This document shows positions 24,791-33,987 of a DNA stretch of 63,451 bases, piece by piece. The stretch is taken from positions 1 through 63,451 of the forward strand of contig NZ_JAUSRE010000026.1 in NCBI RefSeq assembly GCF_030811655.1. The letters run 5' to 3'. The notes beneath the pieces are model-generated. The model was not told the origin of the DNA. It was given only the letters and a program-made list of their open reading frames with translations, and did not search any database. Origin of the DNA: Pseudarthrobacter enclensis (GTDB taxonomy: Bacteria > Actinomycetota > Actinomycetes > Actinomycetales > Micrococcaceae). Position 1 is the first letter of the stretch. Every line of letters starts with the position of its first letter. The position numbers and the translations under genes are program-made.

Positions 24791-25732
24791 ATGTCCGTGC
24801 ACCCCGTGGTGCCCAAGCCAGGCCGCGACGCCCCGCCGCCGGCGCCACGCAGGCCGGTTTCCGCGAAGGCTCGGGGTAACAGAAGGCTGCTGATCCTGGC
24901 CCTTGTCGTGTTACTCGTCATCGCCGGCACCATCACCCTGGCGGTGGTCCGGTCCGAACCGCGGTCCGGGGCAGTTGTGCCCACGCAGCCGGCCGTGCCC
25001 GCGGCCCCCGTGGCGGCAGCTCCGGCGTCCCTGAAGGACAGTGTGGACCATATCCTCAGTGAAGCGGACCAGTACCGGATTGGGCTGGCGCTCGCGGACG
25101 TATCCGGCGGCGCCGAGCGAACATTCGGTGACCAGAACACTTTTACTGCGGCCAGCACCGCGAAGATCCTGACTGCTGCCGCCTACTACCACCTGGTGGA
25201 AGAAGGGCAGGCCAGCCTGGACGCACCCATGGGAGACTACGACGCCGCCTTCCAGCTCAAGGCCATGGTCAACGACAGCAACAACGATTCATGGCTGCTC
25301 CTGATGGATGCCGTGGGCCACTCCCAGCTGACCGCCTATGCGGCGTCCATCGGAGTCACGTACGACCCCGAACAGAATCTCCTGACTGCGGCCGACATGG
25401 CCCTGATCCTGAAGGAGCTTTACGCGGGGGAGCTCCTGGACAAGGACAACACGGCGCAACTGCTCGGCTACATGCAGGACACCAACAACGAGGACCTCAT
25501 TCCGGCGGGCTCCAGGTCCGGAGTGGACGTGCACCACAAGTACGGGGAAGTTTCCGGGGAACTGCATGACGCCGCGCTCCTGAGCTACCAGGGTTCGACG
25601 TTCGCGCTGGTGATCTATACGGAGAACCGGGACGGCGTGGCGGATGACGGCCAGGCGGAGGTCATCCGGGACCTCACCCGCGCGGTGGAGGACGCATTGT
25701 TCCCGGTGGGCCTGTCCAGCAGCAGCAAGTAG
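24791..25732 (+). CDS. Membrane-anchored class A beta-lactamase-fold serine hydrolase
   Basis: This 313-residue protein has an N-terminal cytoplasmic Pro/Arg-rich tail, one membrane segment (about residues 33-53) and an extracellular serine hydrolase domain. The active-site STAK motif is in FTAASTAKILTAAAYYH. The second box is NDSNNDSW, the SxN-type position. The third box is HKYG rather than the canonical KTG or KSG, so penicillin hydrolysis is doubtful and a peptidase or esterase role is possible. The ATG at 24791 has AGGAG eight bases upstream. It is a single gene following the hairpin. Confidence 0.82.
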   Translation: MSVHPVVPKPGRDAPPPAPRRPVSAKARGNRRLLILALVVLLVIAGTITLAVVRSEPRSGAVVPTQPAVPAAPVAAAPASLKDSVDHILSEADQYRIGLALADVSGGAERTFGDQNTFTAASTAKILTAAAYYHLVEEGQASLDAPMGDYDAAFQLKAMVNDSNNDSWLLLMDAVGHSQLTAYAASIGVTYDPEQNLLTAADMALILKELYAGELLDKDNTAQLLGYMQDTNNEDLIPAGSRSGVDVHHKYGEVSGELHDAALLSYQGSTFALVIYTENRDGVADDGQAEVIRDLTRAVEDALFPVGLSSSSK

Positions 25733-25799
25733 TTAACGCCACACCCTCCCGCAGGCCGCGAAGTCGTCTCCAGCGGCGGCCTTAGGACAGACTGTTACC

Positions 25800-27161
25800 G
25801 TGAGCAACAAACCCCGGACTGCCCTGGCCGTCGCCGGCCTCAGCCTGGGCACGGCATTGAATCCGCTTAACTCCTCCATGATCGCCGTGGCCCTGGTGGT
25901 GCTGCGCGCGGACTTCGGTCTCGACGTCGCCGCCGTCACCTGGGTGGTCACGTCCTTCTACCTGGCCTCTGCGGCCGGCCAGCCGGTCATGGGAAGGCTT
26001 GCTGACCGGTTTGGGCCGCGGCGGATGTTCATGCTCGGCATGGGTTTGGTTGCCGTTACGTGCGTACTGGCTCCGCTGGCCCCGAACTTTGCGCTGCTCT
26101 GCGTGGCCCGGGCGGTCATGGCGCTGGGCACCGCCACGGCGTATCCCAGCGCAGTGGTGATGGTGGGCGCGCTGGCGCACCAGGCCAAGGTGGATACTTC
26201 GCGTCCACTGGGGCGGCTGCAGATGGCCAATACGTCGGCAGCGGCGGTGGGGCCCGTCGTCGGAGGACTTCTGGTGGGCTTTGTGGGCTGGCAGTCGCTG
26301 TTCCTGATCAACGTCCCGCTGGCCGTGGCGGCGCTGCTGATTGTCCGGAGTGCGGCACCGCCGGACAAGGTCCGGGAGCGCGGCAGCGTTGCCGCGCTGG
26401 TGCGCGATTCCGACGTCCCGGGCATTGCCGCGTTCATCGGCGCCCTGCTGCTGGTCATGATGGCCGCACTGAACGTGGCGCCGGACTACCGCTGGCTGAT
26501 GCTGGCCGCGGGTACCGTCATTGCCGCGCTGTTCGCCTGGCGGGAACTGCGGTTCGCCAAGCCCTTCCTGGACCTGCGACTGTTGGGCCGGAACCGGCCG
26601 CTGATGCTCGTGTATCTGGCCTTTGCCGTCTTCAGCAGTGTCTACTACTTCGTTTTCTTCGGCCTGCCGCAGTTGCTGCAGGAAGCCGGCGGCTACGATC
26701 CGGGCGTCGTGGGGCTGCTGATGCTGCCCCTGGCCGGCATGTCCGTGATCGCCACCCCGTGGGCGGTCTCCGCGATGGGAAGGTTCGGTGTGCGGCATGT
26801 GCTGCTTGCCGGCGTCGTCCTCCTGACCCTGGTGGCGGCACTTATGTGGCTGCTGACCGGGACGCTGGCCATTCCTTTCGTGGTGGTCCTGACTGCCCTG
26901 ATGGGCGTCCCGTACGGGACGGTGAGCATCGCGTCCAACCAGGGGATGTTCGTCTCCACCCGGCCGCAGGACCGCGGGGTGGCTGCCGGGATTTACCAGA
27001 CCTGCCGCTACGTGGGCGCGATTACCGCAACGGTGATGATCGGGGTGTTCGCCTCCGGCGGGGTGCACCAGGACAGCTGGATGCGGATGGTCCTGGCCAT
27101 GCTGGTGCTCTGCGCGGTGACCTTCGGGATTTCGGTTTTCTGGCGGCAGCAGAAGGCGTAG
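25800..27161 (+). CDS. MFS transporter, drug:H+ antiporter-2-like
   Basis: This multi-spanning transporter of 453 residues has ALNPLNSSMIAVALVVLRAD in the first helix, WVVTSFYLASAAGQPVMGRL, the loop 2-3 motif GRLADRFGPRRM and the antiporter helix-5 type sequence AVGPVVGGLLVGFVGWQ. It is probably an exporter of small hydrophobic compounds; the substrate is unknown. The start is GTG at 25800, with CAGACT six bases upstream, which suggests a leaderless message. It is followed after 66 bases by the dienelactone hydrolase gene, possibly separately transcribed. Confidence 0.85.
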   Translation: MSNKPRTALAVAGLSLGTALNPLNSSMIAVALVVLRADFGLDVAAVTWVVTSFYLASAAGQPVMGRLADRFGPRRMFMLGMGLVAVTCVLAPLAPNFALLCVARAVMALGTATAYPSAVVMVGALAHQAKVDTSRPLGRLQMANTSAAAVGPVVGGLLVGFVGWQSLFLINVPLAVAALLIVRSAAPPDKVRERGSVAALVRDSDVPGIAAFIGALLLVMMAALNVAPDYRWLMLAAGTVIAALFAWRELRFAKPFLDLRLLGRNRPLMLVYLAFAVFSSVYYFVFFGLPQLLQEAGGYDPGVVGLLMLPLAGMSVIATPWAVSAMGRFGVRHVLLAGVVLLTLVAALMWLLTGTLAIPFVVVLTALMGVPYGTVSIASNQGMFVSTRPQDRGVAAGIYQTCRYVGAITATVMIGVFASGGVHQDSWMRMVLAMLVLCAVTFGISVFWRQQKA

Positions 27162-27227
27162 CCGAACCTTTCAGGAAGGGGGCCGGGGCCCCTAGGAAGG
27201 CCCGGGGGAGCGTGCCATGCTGGCCCC

Positions 27228-27971
27228 ATGGGAAACATGATGACTCTTGGCAACGCTAAAACCTCCGTCCAGGCGTACGTCAGCGAACCGGCCGGAACGC
27301 CCAAAGGCGGGCTGGTGGTGGTCCATGAAGTGTGGGGCCTGGTGGGCCACACCAGGGATGTGGCGGACCGCTTCGCTGCGGAAGGCTACCTGGCGGTGGC
27401 TCCGGACCTGCTGTCCGGAGCCGGTGGCACCGCCGACCTGTCAGGTGAGTTGCAGGTGGCGGCGTTCGATCCCGAACAGCGCAGCACCGCCCAGCCACGT
27501 CTGCGGAAGCATATGGCGCCCATTCGTTCCCCTGAGTACGCCAAGCACGCCGTGGCCGCCCTTCACGCTTGCTTCGACCACCTGGAAGGCGTGCCCGGGC
27601 TGGCGGGCCGGGTGGCCGCGACTGGTTTCTGCCTGGGCGGGACCTACACGTTCTCCCTGGCCGTTGCCGAACCCCGGCTGCGCGCCGCTGTTCCCTTCTA
27701 CGGCCACGCCGAGTTCAAGGATTCCGAACTGCGCGCCATCAGCTGCCCGGTGCTGGCCTTCTACGGCGAGCAGGACACGGCGCTCATGGAGGAGCTGCCC
27801 GGGCTGAAGTCGCAGGTGCGCAAAGCCGGGGTGGACTTCGAAGCCGTGGTGTATCCCGGCGCCGGCCACGCCTTCTTCAACGACACCAACAAGTACACCT
27901 ACAACGCGGACGCCGCCGCCGATTCCTGGACCCGGACGCTCGCATTCCTGGAACGGAGCCTCGCGGCCTAG
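27228..27971 (+). CDS. Dienelactone hydrolase family protein
   Basis: This alpha/beta hydrolase of 247 residues shows the DLH pattern: VVVHEVWGLVGHTRDVADRF, the nucleophile Cys in GFCLGG, the Asp in FYGEQDTAL and the His in PGAGHAFFND. It should hydrolyse dienelactones or similar esters; no aromatic degradation genes are nearby, so the substrate is open. The ATG at 27228 is preceded by CATGCT with six bases between, a possible leaderless arrangement. It is convergent with the next gene with a 16-base gap. Confidence 0.87.
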   Translation: MGNMMTLGNAKTSVQAYVSEPAGTPKGGLVVVHEVWGLVGHTRDVADRFAAEGYLAVAPDLLSGAGGTADLSGELQVAAFDPEQRSTAQPRLRKHMAPIRSPEYAKHAVAALHACFDHLEGVPGLAGRVAATGFCLGGTYTFSLAVAEPRLRAAVPFYGHAEFKDSELRAISCPVLAFYGEQDTALMEELPGLKSQVRKAGVDFEAVVYPGAGHAFFNDTNKYTYNADAAADSWTRTLAFLERSLAA

Positions 27972-27987
27972 GAGCGGCGGCCCCCAC

Positions 27988-28428
27988 TCACGGACAGTAG
28001 TGCGCCTCACGGTCGTACTGGACTTTGGTCCCGGTCCGGTGGGAGTCCTCCCGTTCCCAGCACTGCCGGGTGCCGTCCGTGGTCTGCTCCCGGTAGTGCT
28101 GGCCCGACTCCACAACCTGCCCGTCGCGGACCAGGATGTGGGAGTGCGTTTGGGTGTGAATGGTGTTTAGGAGAGTTCCGCCGTTCGTCGTGGTCAATGT
28201 GTCTGTGTAGTTGCTCGAGCTCGAGTTGGACTGGATACCGCTGGGGGTCGAAACCTGGTGGCTGACAGCCATGCCCGTGCGGCAGGAGCTGTACAAGTCC
28301 CCGCTCTGGCAGTCGTTGAACTTGGTGACGTCTGCGCCGTTGCTGCTGGCGGCCTGGGCGGGGGCCGCGAAGGCTGCAGCGCCAAGGGCCAAGGCTGCGC
28401 CGATGAGGGCCGTGCGTTTGATGAACAT
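27988..28428 (-). CDS. Secreted hypothetical protein
   Basis: I do not recognise this 146-residue protein. Residues 1-27 are a clear Sec signal peptide (MFIKRTALIGAALALGAAAF, cleaved after APAQA). The mature part is Ser/Thr-rich (SNSSSSNYTDTLTTT) and has four cysteines (in FNDCQSGDL, YSSCRTG, RQCWERE and HYCP), which could form two disulfides outside the cell. There is no membrane anchor. Immediately upstream is a GC-rich region without other genes. Confidence 0.75.
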   Translation of the reverse strand: MFIKRTALIGAALALGAAAFAAPAQAASSNGADVTKFNDCQSGDLYSSCRTGMAVSHQVSTPSGIQSNSSSSNYTDTLTTTNGGTLLNTIHTQTHSHILVRDGQVVESGQHYREQTTDGTRQCWEREDSHRTGTKVQYDREAHYCP

Positions 28429-28671
28429 AGCGATGTGTCCTGCCGGGGTAAGGGAGCACGTGCCCTGTGCCCCGATTCGTGCAGCGGAAACAGCCCCCAG
28501 CCCCTCCTGGCCCCTTCGGCCAGCCGCCCCTTAACTGTGGCCGCTGGGGGGTGCTGCCTCTAGGGCCATAGGTCCCTGACGGGAGGACGGAGGAGGAATC
28601 AAAACGGCGACGCGTTTCGTAAACGGAGCCTTTCGGCGGAAGGCGCGTCCCGCCGTCGTACTTGCCAGCCC

Positions 28672-29967
28672 TCAGCCGGGTTCCCCGCCAACAGGAGTGA
28701 CCCGGATGCGGGCGATCCGCAGCCTGTCCATGCTGAGGACCGTCAGGAGGTAGCCGGGAACCTGGACCTTGTCTCCGGCAGAAGGGAGCCGCCCCAACCG
28801 GTCCATCATGAAGCCCGCCACAGTTTCGTAATGGCCCTCCGGCAGGGCGATTCCGGAGGCTGCCCTGAACTCCTGCAGGATCAGGCCGCCGTCGACCACG
28901 ATGCTTCCGTTGGCCGTGGTGACGCGGTCCTCGTGCTCGGCTCCGGTGTCGTACTCGTCGTAGATCTCGCCCACCAGTTCCTCCACCAGGTCCTCGAGTG
29001 TGACCACGCCGTCCGTGCCCCCGTACTCGTCCACCACCAGGGCGATGTGCTGGTTGGCCTTGCGCATCCGGGACAGCGACGGCAGCACCCGGTTGGTTCC
29101 AGGCAGCGGCATGATGTCCCGGGCGATGCTCCCCACAGGCTGCTGGTCCTGCAGCTCGTCGCGGGGCATCAGGTCGCGGATATGCACGAAGCCCAGGACA
29201 TCGTCCGGGCTCCTCCCAATCACGGGGAACCGCGAATACGGACCGTCCCTGACCATCCTCCGGGCGTCGGCGATGGTCATGGCACTGTCGATGAACGTCA
29301 CCTCCGTGCGTGGGCGCATCACTTCCTGCAAAGTCCGGTCCCCGGCGCCGAACACATCAGCCAGGATGTGCCGGCTGCTCTCTTCGAGCAACTCGTTCTC
29401 TGCCACCATGTCCCAGAGCTCCTCCGAGCTGATGCCCTCCCGTTTGGCGCGCGGATCACCGCCCAGGAGCCTCACTACGGCGTCCGTTGACACTGACAGC
29501 AGCCAGATGACCGGCCGCATGGCCCGTGAAAGGGCGATCAGCGGCGGAGCCAGGAGCCGGGTGAAGGCGACCGGCCGCTGCAGCGCCAGCCTCTTGGGCG
29601 CCAGTTCGCCCAGAACCAGGGACAGGTACGCCACCAGCAGGGTCATGCCAATGAAGGCCACGGGCGCGGCGGCAGCACCCAGCCCAATGCTTTCCAGGAA
29701 GGGCACGACGTCGGGCGCGATCGCCGAGGCGCCATAGGCCGCCGAGAAGAACCCGGACAGGGTCACTCCGATCTGGACCGTGGAGAGGAACCGGTTGGGG
29801 TTCCGCGCCAGGGCGGCAGTGCGGGCGCCGGTCTCGCCCGACCTCTCGATGCGGCGGACCTGGCTTTCCCGCAGGGAGACCAGGGCCATCTCCGCCCCCG
29901 CGAACACCCCGCCCAGCAGCACGAAACCGAGAACCAACGCAATATTGACCAAGGTGCCGCTGTCCAT
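28672..29967 (-). CDS. CNNM/CorC-type protein (DUF21-CBS-CorC_HlyC)
   Basis: This 431-residue protein has a DUF21 transmembrane domain of three to four helices (about 1-190), with the DUF21 loop REGISSEELWDMVAENELLEE, then a CBS pair (RPRTEVTFIDSAM and VIGRSPDDVLGFVHIRDLM, about 205-325) and a CorC_HlyC domain at the C-terminus (about 340-425). Relatives bind Mg-ATP through the CBS pair and affect magnesium or sodium export; the older name hemolysin is misleading. The start is ATG at 29967. Confidence 0.9.
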   Translation of the reverse strand: MDSGTLVNIALVLGFVLLGGVFAGAEMALVSLRESQVRRIERSGETGARTAALARNPNRFLSTVQIGVTLSGFFSAAYGASAIAPDVVPFLESIGLGAAAAPVAFIGMTLLVAYLSLVLGELAPKRLALQRPVAFTRLLAPPLIALSRAMRPVIWLLSVSTDAVVRLLGGDPRAKREGISSEELWDMVAENELLEESSRHILADVFGAGDRTLQEVMRPRTEVTFIDSAMTIADARRMVRDGPYSRFPVIGRSPDDVLGFVHIRDLMPRDELQDQQPVGSIARDIMPLPGTNRVLPSLSRMRKANQHIALVVDEYGGTDGVVTLEDLVEELVGEIYDEYDTGAEHEDRVTTANGSIVVDGGLILQEFRAASGIALPEGHYETVAGFMMDRLGRLPSAGDKVQVPGYLLTVLSMDRLRIARIRVTPVGGEPG

Positions 29968-30024
29968 GACAAAACACTACCGACCTGCGGATCGATTGGC
30001 CCCTGCCGCCCGCCTTAGGAAGCG

Positions 30025-30783
30025 TCAGGAGGCGGCAGTCCGGGGGCGGAGCCGAAGAGCCTGCATCCCGCCGTCCACTGCCAGGTCCACCCCGGTGGTT
30101 GACCCGGAGAGCGGACTGGCAAGGTAAACCACCGCTGCCGCAACTTCTTCCGGCGAGACAAGCCGGCCGTGCGGCTGGCGTGCCTCCAGCGCCGCCCGCT
30201 CGGCCGCTGGATCCGGTGCGGTGGCGAGGAGCCGGCTGATCCAGGGAGTGTCGGCAGTCCCTGGATTCACGCAGTTGACCCTGATGCCTTCCTGCAGGTG
30301 GTCGGCTGCCATGGCCAGGGTGAGCGACAACACCGCACCCTTGGTTGCGCTGTACAGTGCGCGCTGGGGCAGTCCGGCGGTGGCCGCCACCGAGCACGTG
30401 TTGACTATTGCTGCGTGGCTCGAGCGGCGCAGGTAGGGCAGGGCAGCCCTTGAGACCCGAACCATTCCCAGCACGTTGATGTCGAACACCCGGTGCCACT
30501 CGTCGTCGTCATTTGCCTCGATGGTGCCCTGGGCACCTACACCGGCGTTGTTGACCACGACGTCGATTCCGCCCAGTTGCTGTGCAGCCTCATCGATGGC
30601 CTGGCGAACGGAAGCGTCGTCGGAGACGTCGCAGTGGACGGCTTTTACTCCCGCCGGCGCCTGGTCGGGGTTGAGGTCCAGGACGGCGACGTCAGCCCCG
30701 CGGTCCTGGAGCAGTGCCGCTGTCGCGGCCCCAATCCCCGAGGCCCCACCCGTAACGATTGCCTTGATTCCGGCAAACTCCAT
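30025..30783 (-). CDS. 2-keto-3-deoxy-L-fuconate dehydrogenase (SDR family)
   Basis: This classical short-chain dehydrogenase of 252 residues has VTGGASGIGAATAALL for the cofactor, NNAGVGAQGT, the catalytic Ser in VNTCSVAAT and the YSATKGA Tyr-Lys pair. As the last gene of the fucose arm, its role is inferred as NAD-dependent oxidation of 2-keto-3-deoxy-L-fuconate to the 2,4-diketo acid, feeding the hydrolase encoded just upstream. The family alone does not prove the substrate. Confidence 0.8.
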   Translation of the reverse strand: MEFAGIKAIVTGGASGIGAATAALLQDRGADVAVLDLNPDQAPAGVKAVHCDVSDDASVRQAIDEAAQQLGGIDVVVNNAGVGAQGTIEANDDDEWHRVFDINVLGMVRVSRAALPYLRRSSHAAIVNTCSVAATAGLPQRALYSATKGAVLSLTLAMAADHLQEGIRVNCVNPGTADTPWISRLLATAPDPAAERAALEARQPHGRLVSPEEVAAAVVYLASPLSGSTTGVDLAVDGGMQALRLRPRTAAS

Positions 30784-30809
30784 TGTTTGTTCCTTCCGCT
30801 TGTTCGGGC

Positions 30810-31655
30810 TTAGCCCTGGACGAATTCCTGCCGTTGCCGGCCCAGTCCTTCCACTTCAATTTCCACCACGTCGCCGTCCTTCAGGTAGGGGAACCGTCCT
30901 GACAGGGCCACTCCTTCAGGGGTGCCGGTGCAGACCAGGTCCCCCGGTTCCAGGACCAGGAACTGGCTGAGGTCGTAGATGATCTGCTCCACGCCGAAGA
31001 TCAGGTCGCGGGTGGAGGAATCTTGGCGGGTTTCGCCGTTGACCCAGCTGCGCAGCCGCAAGTTCCCGGCATCCACCTCGTCGGGGGTGGCGAGGTACGG
31101 GCCCGTGGGGCAAAAGCCGGCGCAGCTCTTGCCCTTGGACCACTGGCCGCCAGACACTTCGAGCTGGAAATTGCGTTCGGAGAGGTCGTTGACGGTAACG
31201 AAGCCGGCGATGTAGTCCCGGGCCTGCGCGGGGGACTCCAGGTAGGAGGCACGCCGGCCGATGACCACGCCCAGTTCCACTTCCCAGTCGGTCTTGGTGG
31301 AACCGCGCGGAATGGCTACGGGATCGAACGGGCCGCCTACCGTATTGGGCGCCTTATGGAAGATGATGGGCACGGAAGGGGGAGCAGAACCTGATTCGGC
31401 GGCGTGGGCTGCATAGTTCATCCCAACGCAGATGACGGAGGACGGCCTGGCGATCGGAGCGCCGATCCGGATCCCCTCGGACGGCAGTTCGGCCAGTTCC
31501 CCGGCGGCGAGTGCTGCTGCCGCCCGTCCAGGCCCGTCGGATTCCCAAAAGTCCGCGTCGATGTCCTTCGCTATCTGTTCCAGGGAGTAGTACTTCTTGT
31601 CGTGCAGCAGGGCGGGGACTTCCTTGCCCAGAGCACCCATGCGTGCAAATTGCAT
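30810..31655 (-). CDS. 2,4-diketo-3-deoxy-L-fuconate hydrolase (fumarylacetoacetate hydrolase family)
   Basis: This 281-residue FAH-fold enzyme has the metal ligands in DWEVELGVVIG and in FVTVNDLSERN, and the C-terminal LVCTGTPEGVALSG loop. It closely resembles the group that cleaves 2,4-diketo-3-deoxy-rhamnonate or fuconate to pyruvate and L-lactate. Together with the following dehydrogenase gene it indicates the hydrolytic, aldolase-free end of the pathway. The substrate is inferred from context. Confidence 0.83.
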   Translation of the reverse strand: MQFARMGALGKEVPALLHDKKYYSLEQIAKDIDADFWESDGPGRAAAALAAGELAELPSEGIRIGAPIARPSSVICVGMNYAAHAAESGSAPPSVPIIFHKAPNTVGGPFDPVAIPRGSTKTDWEVELGVVIGRRASYLESPAQARDYIAGFVTVNDLSERNFQLEVSGGQWSKGKSCAGFCPTGPYLATPDEVDAGNLRLRSWVNGETRQDSSTRDLIFGVEQIIYDLSQFLVLEPGDLVCTGTPEGVALSGRFPYLKDGDVVEIEVEGLGRQRQEFVQG

Positions 31656-31691
31656 TCGTTTCTTCTTTTCTTAGTTGAGGGGTGCGTGGGG

Positions 31692-32663
31692 TCAGCTGAT
31701 CAGACCGCGGTCCCGGAGGTCAGCCCACAGCTGGTCAGGGACGGACTGCGAGGCCAGGTCCAGGTTTTGCTTCACCTGGGCCGGCGTCCGCATGCCCAGG
31801 ACCACGCTCGTCACGGCCTGGTGCTGGTACGGGTAGTGGAGGGCGGCAGCCGGAAGCGTGGTTCCGTGCGACTCGCAGATGTCCGCCAGCAGGTTGGCTT
31901 TGGCCAGCAGTTCCTGCGGCGCCGGTGCGTAATTGTAGGTGGCGTTGCCTGCCGGCCGTTCCTTGGACAGGAGCCCGGAGTTGAAGACCCCCACGTTGAC
32001 CACGCCGACGCCGCGTTCCACGCACGCGGGGAGCAGGTGTTGCGCCGCGCCCTGCTCCAGGAGTGTGTACCTCCCCGCGAGCATGACCACGTCAATGTCT
32101 GTTTCGGTGACGAACCGGTGGAGCATTTCGGACTGGTTCATGCCCGCGCCCCAGGCTCCGATCACGCCTTCGTCGCGCAACGCTGACAGTGTGGGGGCGG
32201 CGCCTTCAACAGCCTCGGTCCAGTAGTCGTCGGGGTCATGGATGTAGACGATGTCGATCCGGTCGGTGCCCAGCCGCTCCAGGCTTTCCTCGATGGAGCG
32301 CAACACTCCGTCGCGGGAGTAGTCACGGACCCGGTGGAGGTCATCCGGGACGTCGAAGCCCTCGGTGTCCTTGCCCTGCGGTGACGGGTTGGGCCGCAGG
32401 AGCCGTCCAACTTTGGTGCTGAGGAGGTAACTGCCGCGGTCCTGCCCGGCCAGCGCGGCGCCCAGGCGGCGTTCCGACAGGCCCAGCCCGTAGTGCGGCG
32501 CGGTATCGAAGTACCGGACGCCGCCCTCCCAGGCCGCAGTGACGGCGTCGAGCGCTTCCTGCTCCGGAACCTGCCGGTAAAGGTTACCGATGGGCGCTCC
32601 GCCGAAGCCGAGCACCGGAAGCTGCACGCCCGTGCCAGGGATGGTGCGGGTTTCTGCTTGCAT
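31692..32663 (-). CDS. L-fucose dehydrogenase (aldo/keto reductase family)
   Basis: This 323-residue AKR has VLGFGGAPIGNLYRQVPEQE, the catalytic region YFDTAPHYGLGLSERRLG and LLSTKVGRLLRP. This pattern belongs to the D-threo-aldose 1-dehydrogenase / L-fucose (L-galactose) dehydrogenase group, which oxidises the beta-pyranose at C1 to the lactone with NAD(P). It starts 2 bases after the lactonase stop. The neighbouring mutarotase would supply the correct anomer. Confidence 0.87.
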   Translation of the reverse strand: MQAETRTIPGTGVQLPVLGFGGAPIGNLYRQVPEQEALDAVTAAWEGGVRYFDTAPHYGLGLSERRLGAALAGQDRGSYLLSTKVGRLLRPNPSPQGKDTEGFDVPDDLHRVRDYSRDGVLRSIEESLERLGTDRIDIVYIHDPDDYWTEAVEGAAPTLSALRDEGVIGAWGAGMNQSEMLHRFVTETDIDVVMLAGRYTLLEQGAAQHLLPACVERGVGVVNVGVFNSGLLSKERPAGNATYNYAPAPQELLAKANLLADICESHGTTLPAAALHYPYQHQAVTSVVLGMRTPAQVKQNLDLASQSVPDQLWADLRDRGLIS

Positions 32664-32665
32664 TG

Positions 32666-33562
32666 TCAGTCCTGTTCCTGGTTCGTGGCTGTTTGTTCCG
32701 GGTCTTCCGCGAGTTGGTAGACCCGGGTGGCCGTTCCGTGTGCAACGCCCGCGCGCTCTCCGTCGGACGCCCCCGCCAGCGACCGTTCCACCAGAGTGAT
32801 CCAGGCCTGGTAGTCGGCCGGGCTTGTCAGGGAGACGGGGAAATCGCTGCCGACCATGCAGCGTGCCGCCCCAAAAAGCTGAAGGGTTTCCTGGATGACG
32901 GGCAGCGCCTGCGGCGCCAGGGGCCGGTTCGGGTCCGCCTCAGCGCCGGCCCCTGAAAGTTTGACGACGACGTTGGGGCGCCTCGCCAGTTCCCGCATCC
33001 CGGTGCGCCACACTGTGAGGTCCCCACTGGCTATAGGCGGCTTGCCCATATGGTCCAGCACGATGGGCAGGTCTGGAACGCCGTCCGCGAATTCCGCCAG
33101 GGCCGGCAGCTGCCGGGAGCGGATGCACGCGTCGAAAACCAGGCCTGCCCGGGCAACCTGCCGTGCACCCGCCAGTGTTGTCCGGTCCAGCATGAATGAT
33201 TCGTCCCGGTCCTGGAACAGCTGCCTGATGCCCCGTACCAGGGGGCGTTCCAGCAGCTGGTCCAGGTCCTCCGCTACAGTGTCACCGTGGCTGATGGGGG
33301 CGAAAGCCACAATCCCCGCCAGCTGCGGCCAGACTGCGTGGAGACTGGACACCCAGTCCACTTCCTTCAGGGCCTGGTCATCACGGCAGTCAGCCTGGAC
33401 AAAAACGGCCCCGCGGGTGTTTGCCCCGCTGTGTGGGAGGTGTTCCGGCAGGAACGGCTTGTTCAGGGTAGGTGCATCCGCAAGCCAGGTGTAGTCGAGC
33501 GCCGCGGGATCCCAGATGTGGACGTGCGAATCAACCACCCGCAATGAAGGCGTTCCCATCAC
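32666..33562 (-). CDS. L-fucono-1,5-lactonase (amidohydrolase superfamily)
   Basis: This TIM-barrel amidohydrolase-2 protein of 298 residues has the metal-site DSHVHIWDP at the N-terminus, followed by LDYTWLADAPTLNKPFLPEH, then PIVLDHMGKPPI and MVGSDFPVS with the late Asp. It hydrolyses the lactone formed by the dehydrogenase to L-fuconate. The start overlaps the mutarotase stop by 4 bases, tying it to the fucose arm. Confidence 0.87.
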   Translation of the reverse strand: MMGTPSLRVVDSHVHIWDPAALDYTWLADAPTLNKPFLPEHLPHSGANTRGAVFVQADCRDDQALKEVDWVSSLHAVWPQLAGIVAFAPISHGDTVAEDLDQLLERPLVRGIRQLFQDRDESFMLDRTTLAGARQVARAGLVFDACIRSRQLPALAEFADGVPDLPIVLDHMGKPPIASGDLTVWRTGMRELARRPNVVVKLSGAGAEADPNRPLAPQALPVIQETLQLFGAARCMVGSDFPVSLTSPADYQAWITLVERSLAGASDGERAGVAHGTATRVYQLAEDPEQTATNQEQD

Positions 33563-33987
33563 GACGTGCCGTCGGGCCGGACCCCGATGGTCAGCAGGAG
33601 GTTCGCATAGTGCCGCGTATCGCCACTGGCAATGACGACGGCGACATCGGCTGATCGCGCGGCATCATAAAACTCAAAGCGCTGATGGGATTCGATGGAA
33701 ACGTTCGTGCCAAGGGTGCGTTCGTAGCCTTTGACGGCCTCCGTCCAGTTGCCGTCCGGGGGTGTCATCACCGCTGCTGCCTCAAGGGGGACGGCATCCA
33801 CCAGTACTTCAAGGATTTGGTCGATGGTCAACAGCCCGGGCCGGAGGTTCAGCGCGATGCGCCGCGCGGAGGCAGGTGCCCCGGTATTGTGCGGGTAGTT
33901 GGCGTCGGCGATGAGGATTTTTGAGCCGTGGCCGGACTCGGCGAGGGCTGCCAGGAGCCCCGGGTGGGTGAGGGTGTAGTTGATCAT
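33559..33987 (-). CDS. fucU: L-fucose mutarotase (FucU/RbsD family)
   Basis: This 142-residue protein has the RbsD/FucU pattern: HPGLLAALAESGHGSKILIADANYP at the N-terminus (read here as HPGLLAALAESGHGS plus ILIADANYP), the catalytic-side His in GHG, and the C-terminal FEFYDAARSADVAVVIASGD. It interconverts alpha- and beta-L-fucose so that the dehydrogenase receives its preferred anomer. It overlaps both flanking genes by 4 bases. Confidence 0.9.
   Translation of the reverse strand: MINYTLTHPGLLAALAESGHGSKILIADANYPHNTGAPASARRIALNLRPGLLTIDQILEVLVDAVPLEAAAVMTPPDGNWTEAVKGYERTLGTNVSIESHQRFEFYDAARSADVAVVIASGDTRHYANLLLTIGVRPDGTS

Noticed and set aside
25782..27068. A 428-codon minus-strand frame over the MFS gene
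   Set aside because: Low-complexity His/Arg/Gln composition typical of antisense reading; the plus strand encodes a normal transporter.
28429..28671. Possible small gene upstream of the secreted hypothetical protein
   Set aside because: Frames are short and Pro/Arg-rich with no ribosome binding site; it reads as GC-rich intergenic sequence.
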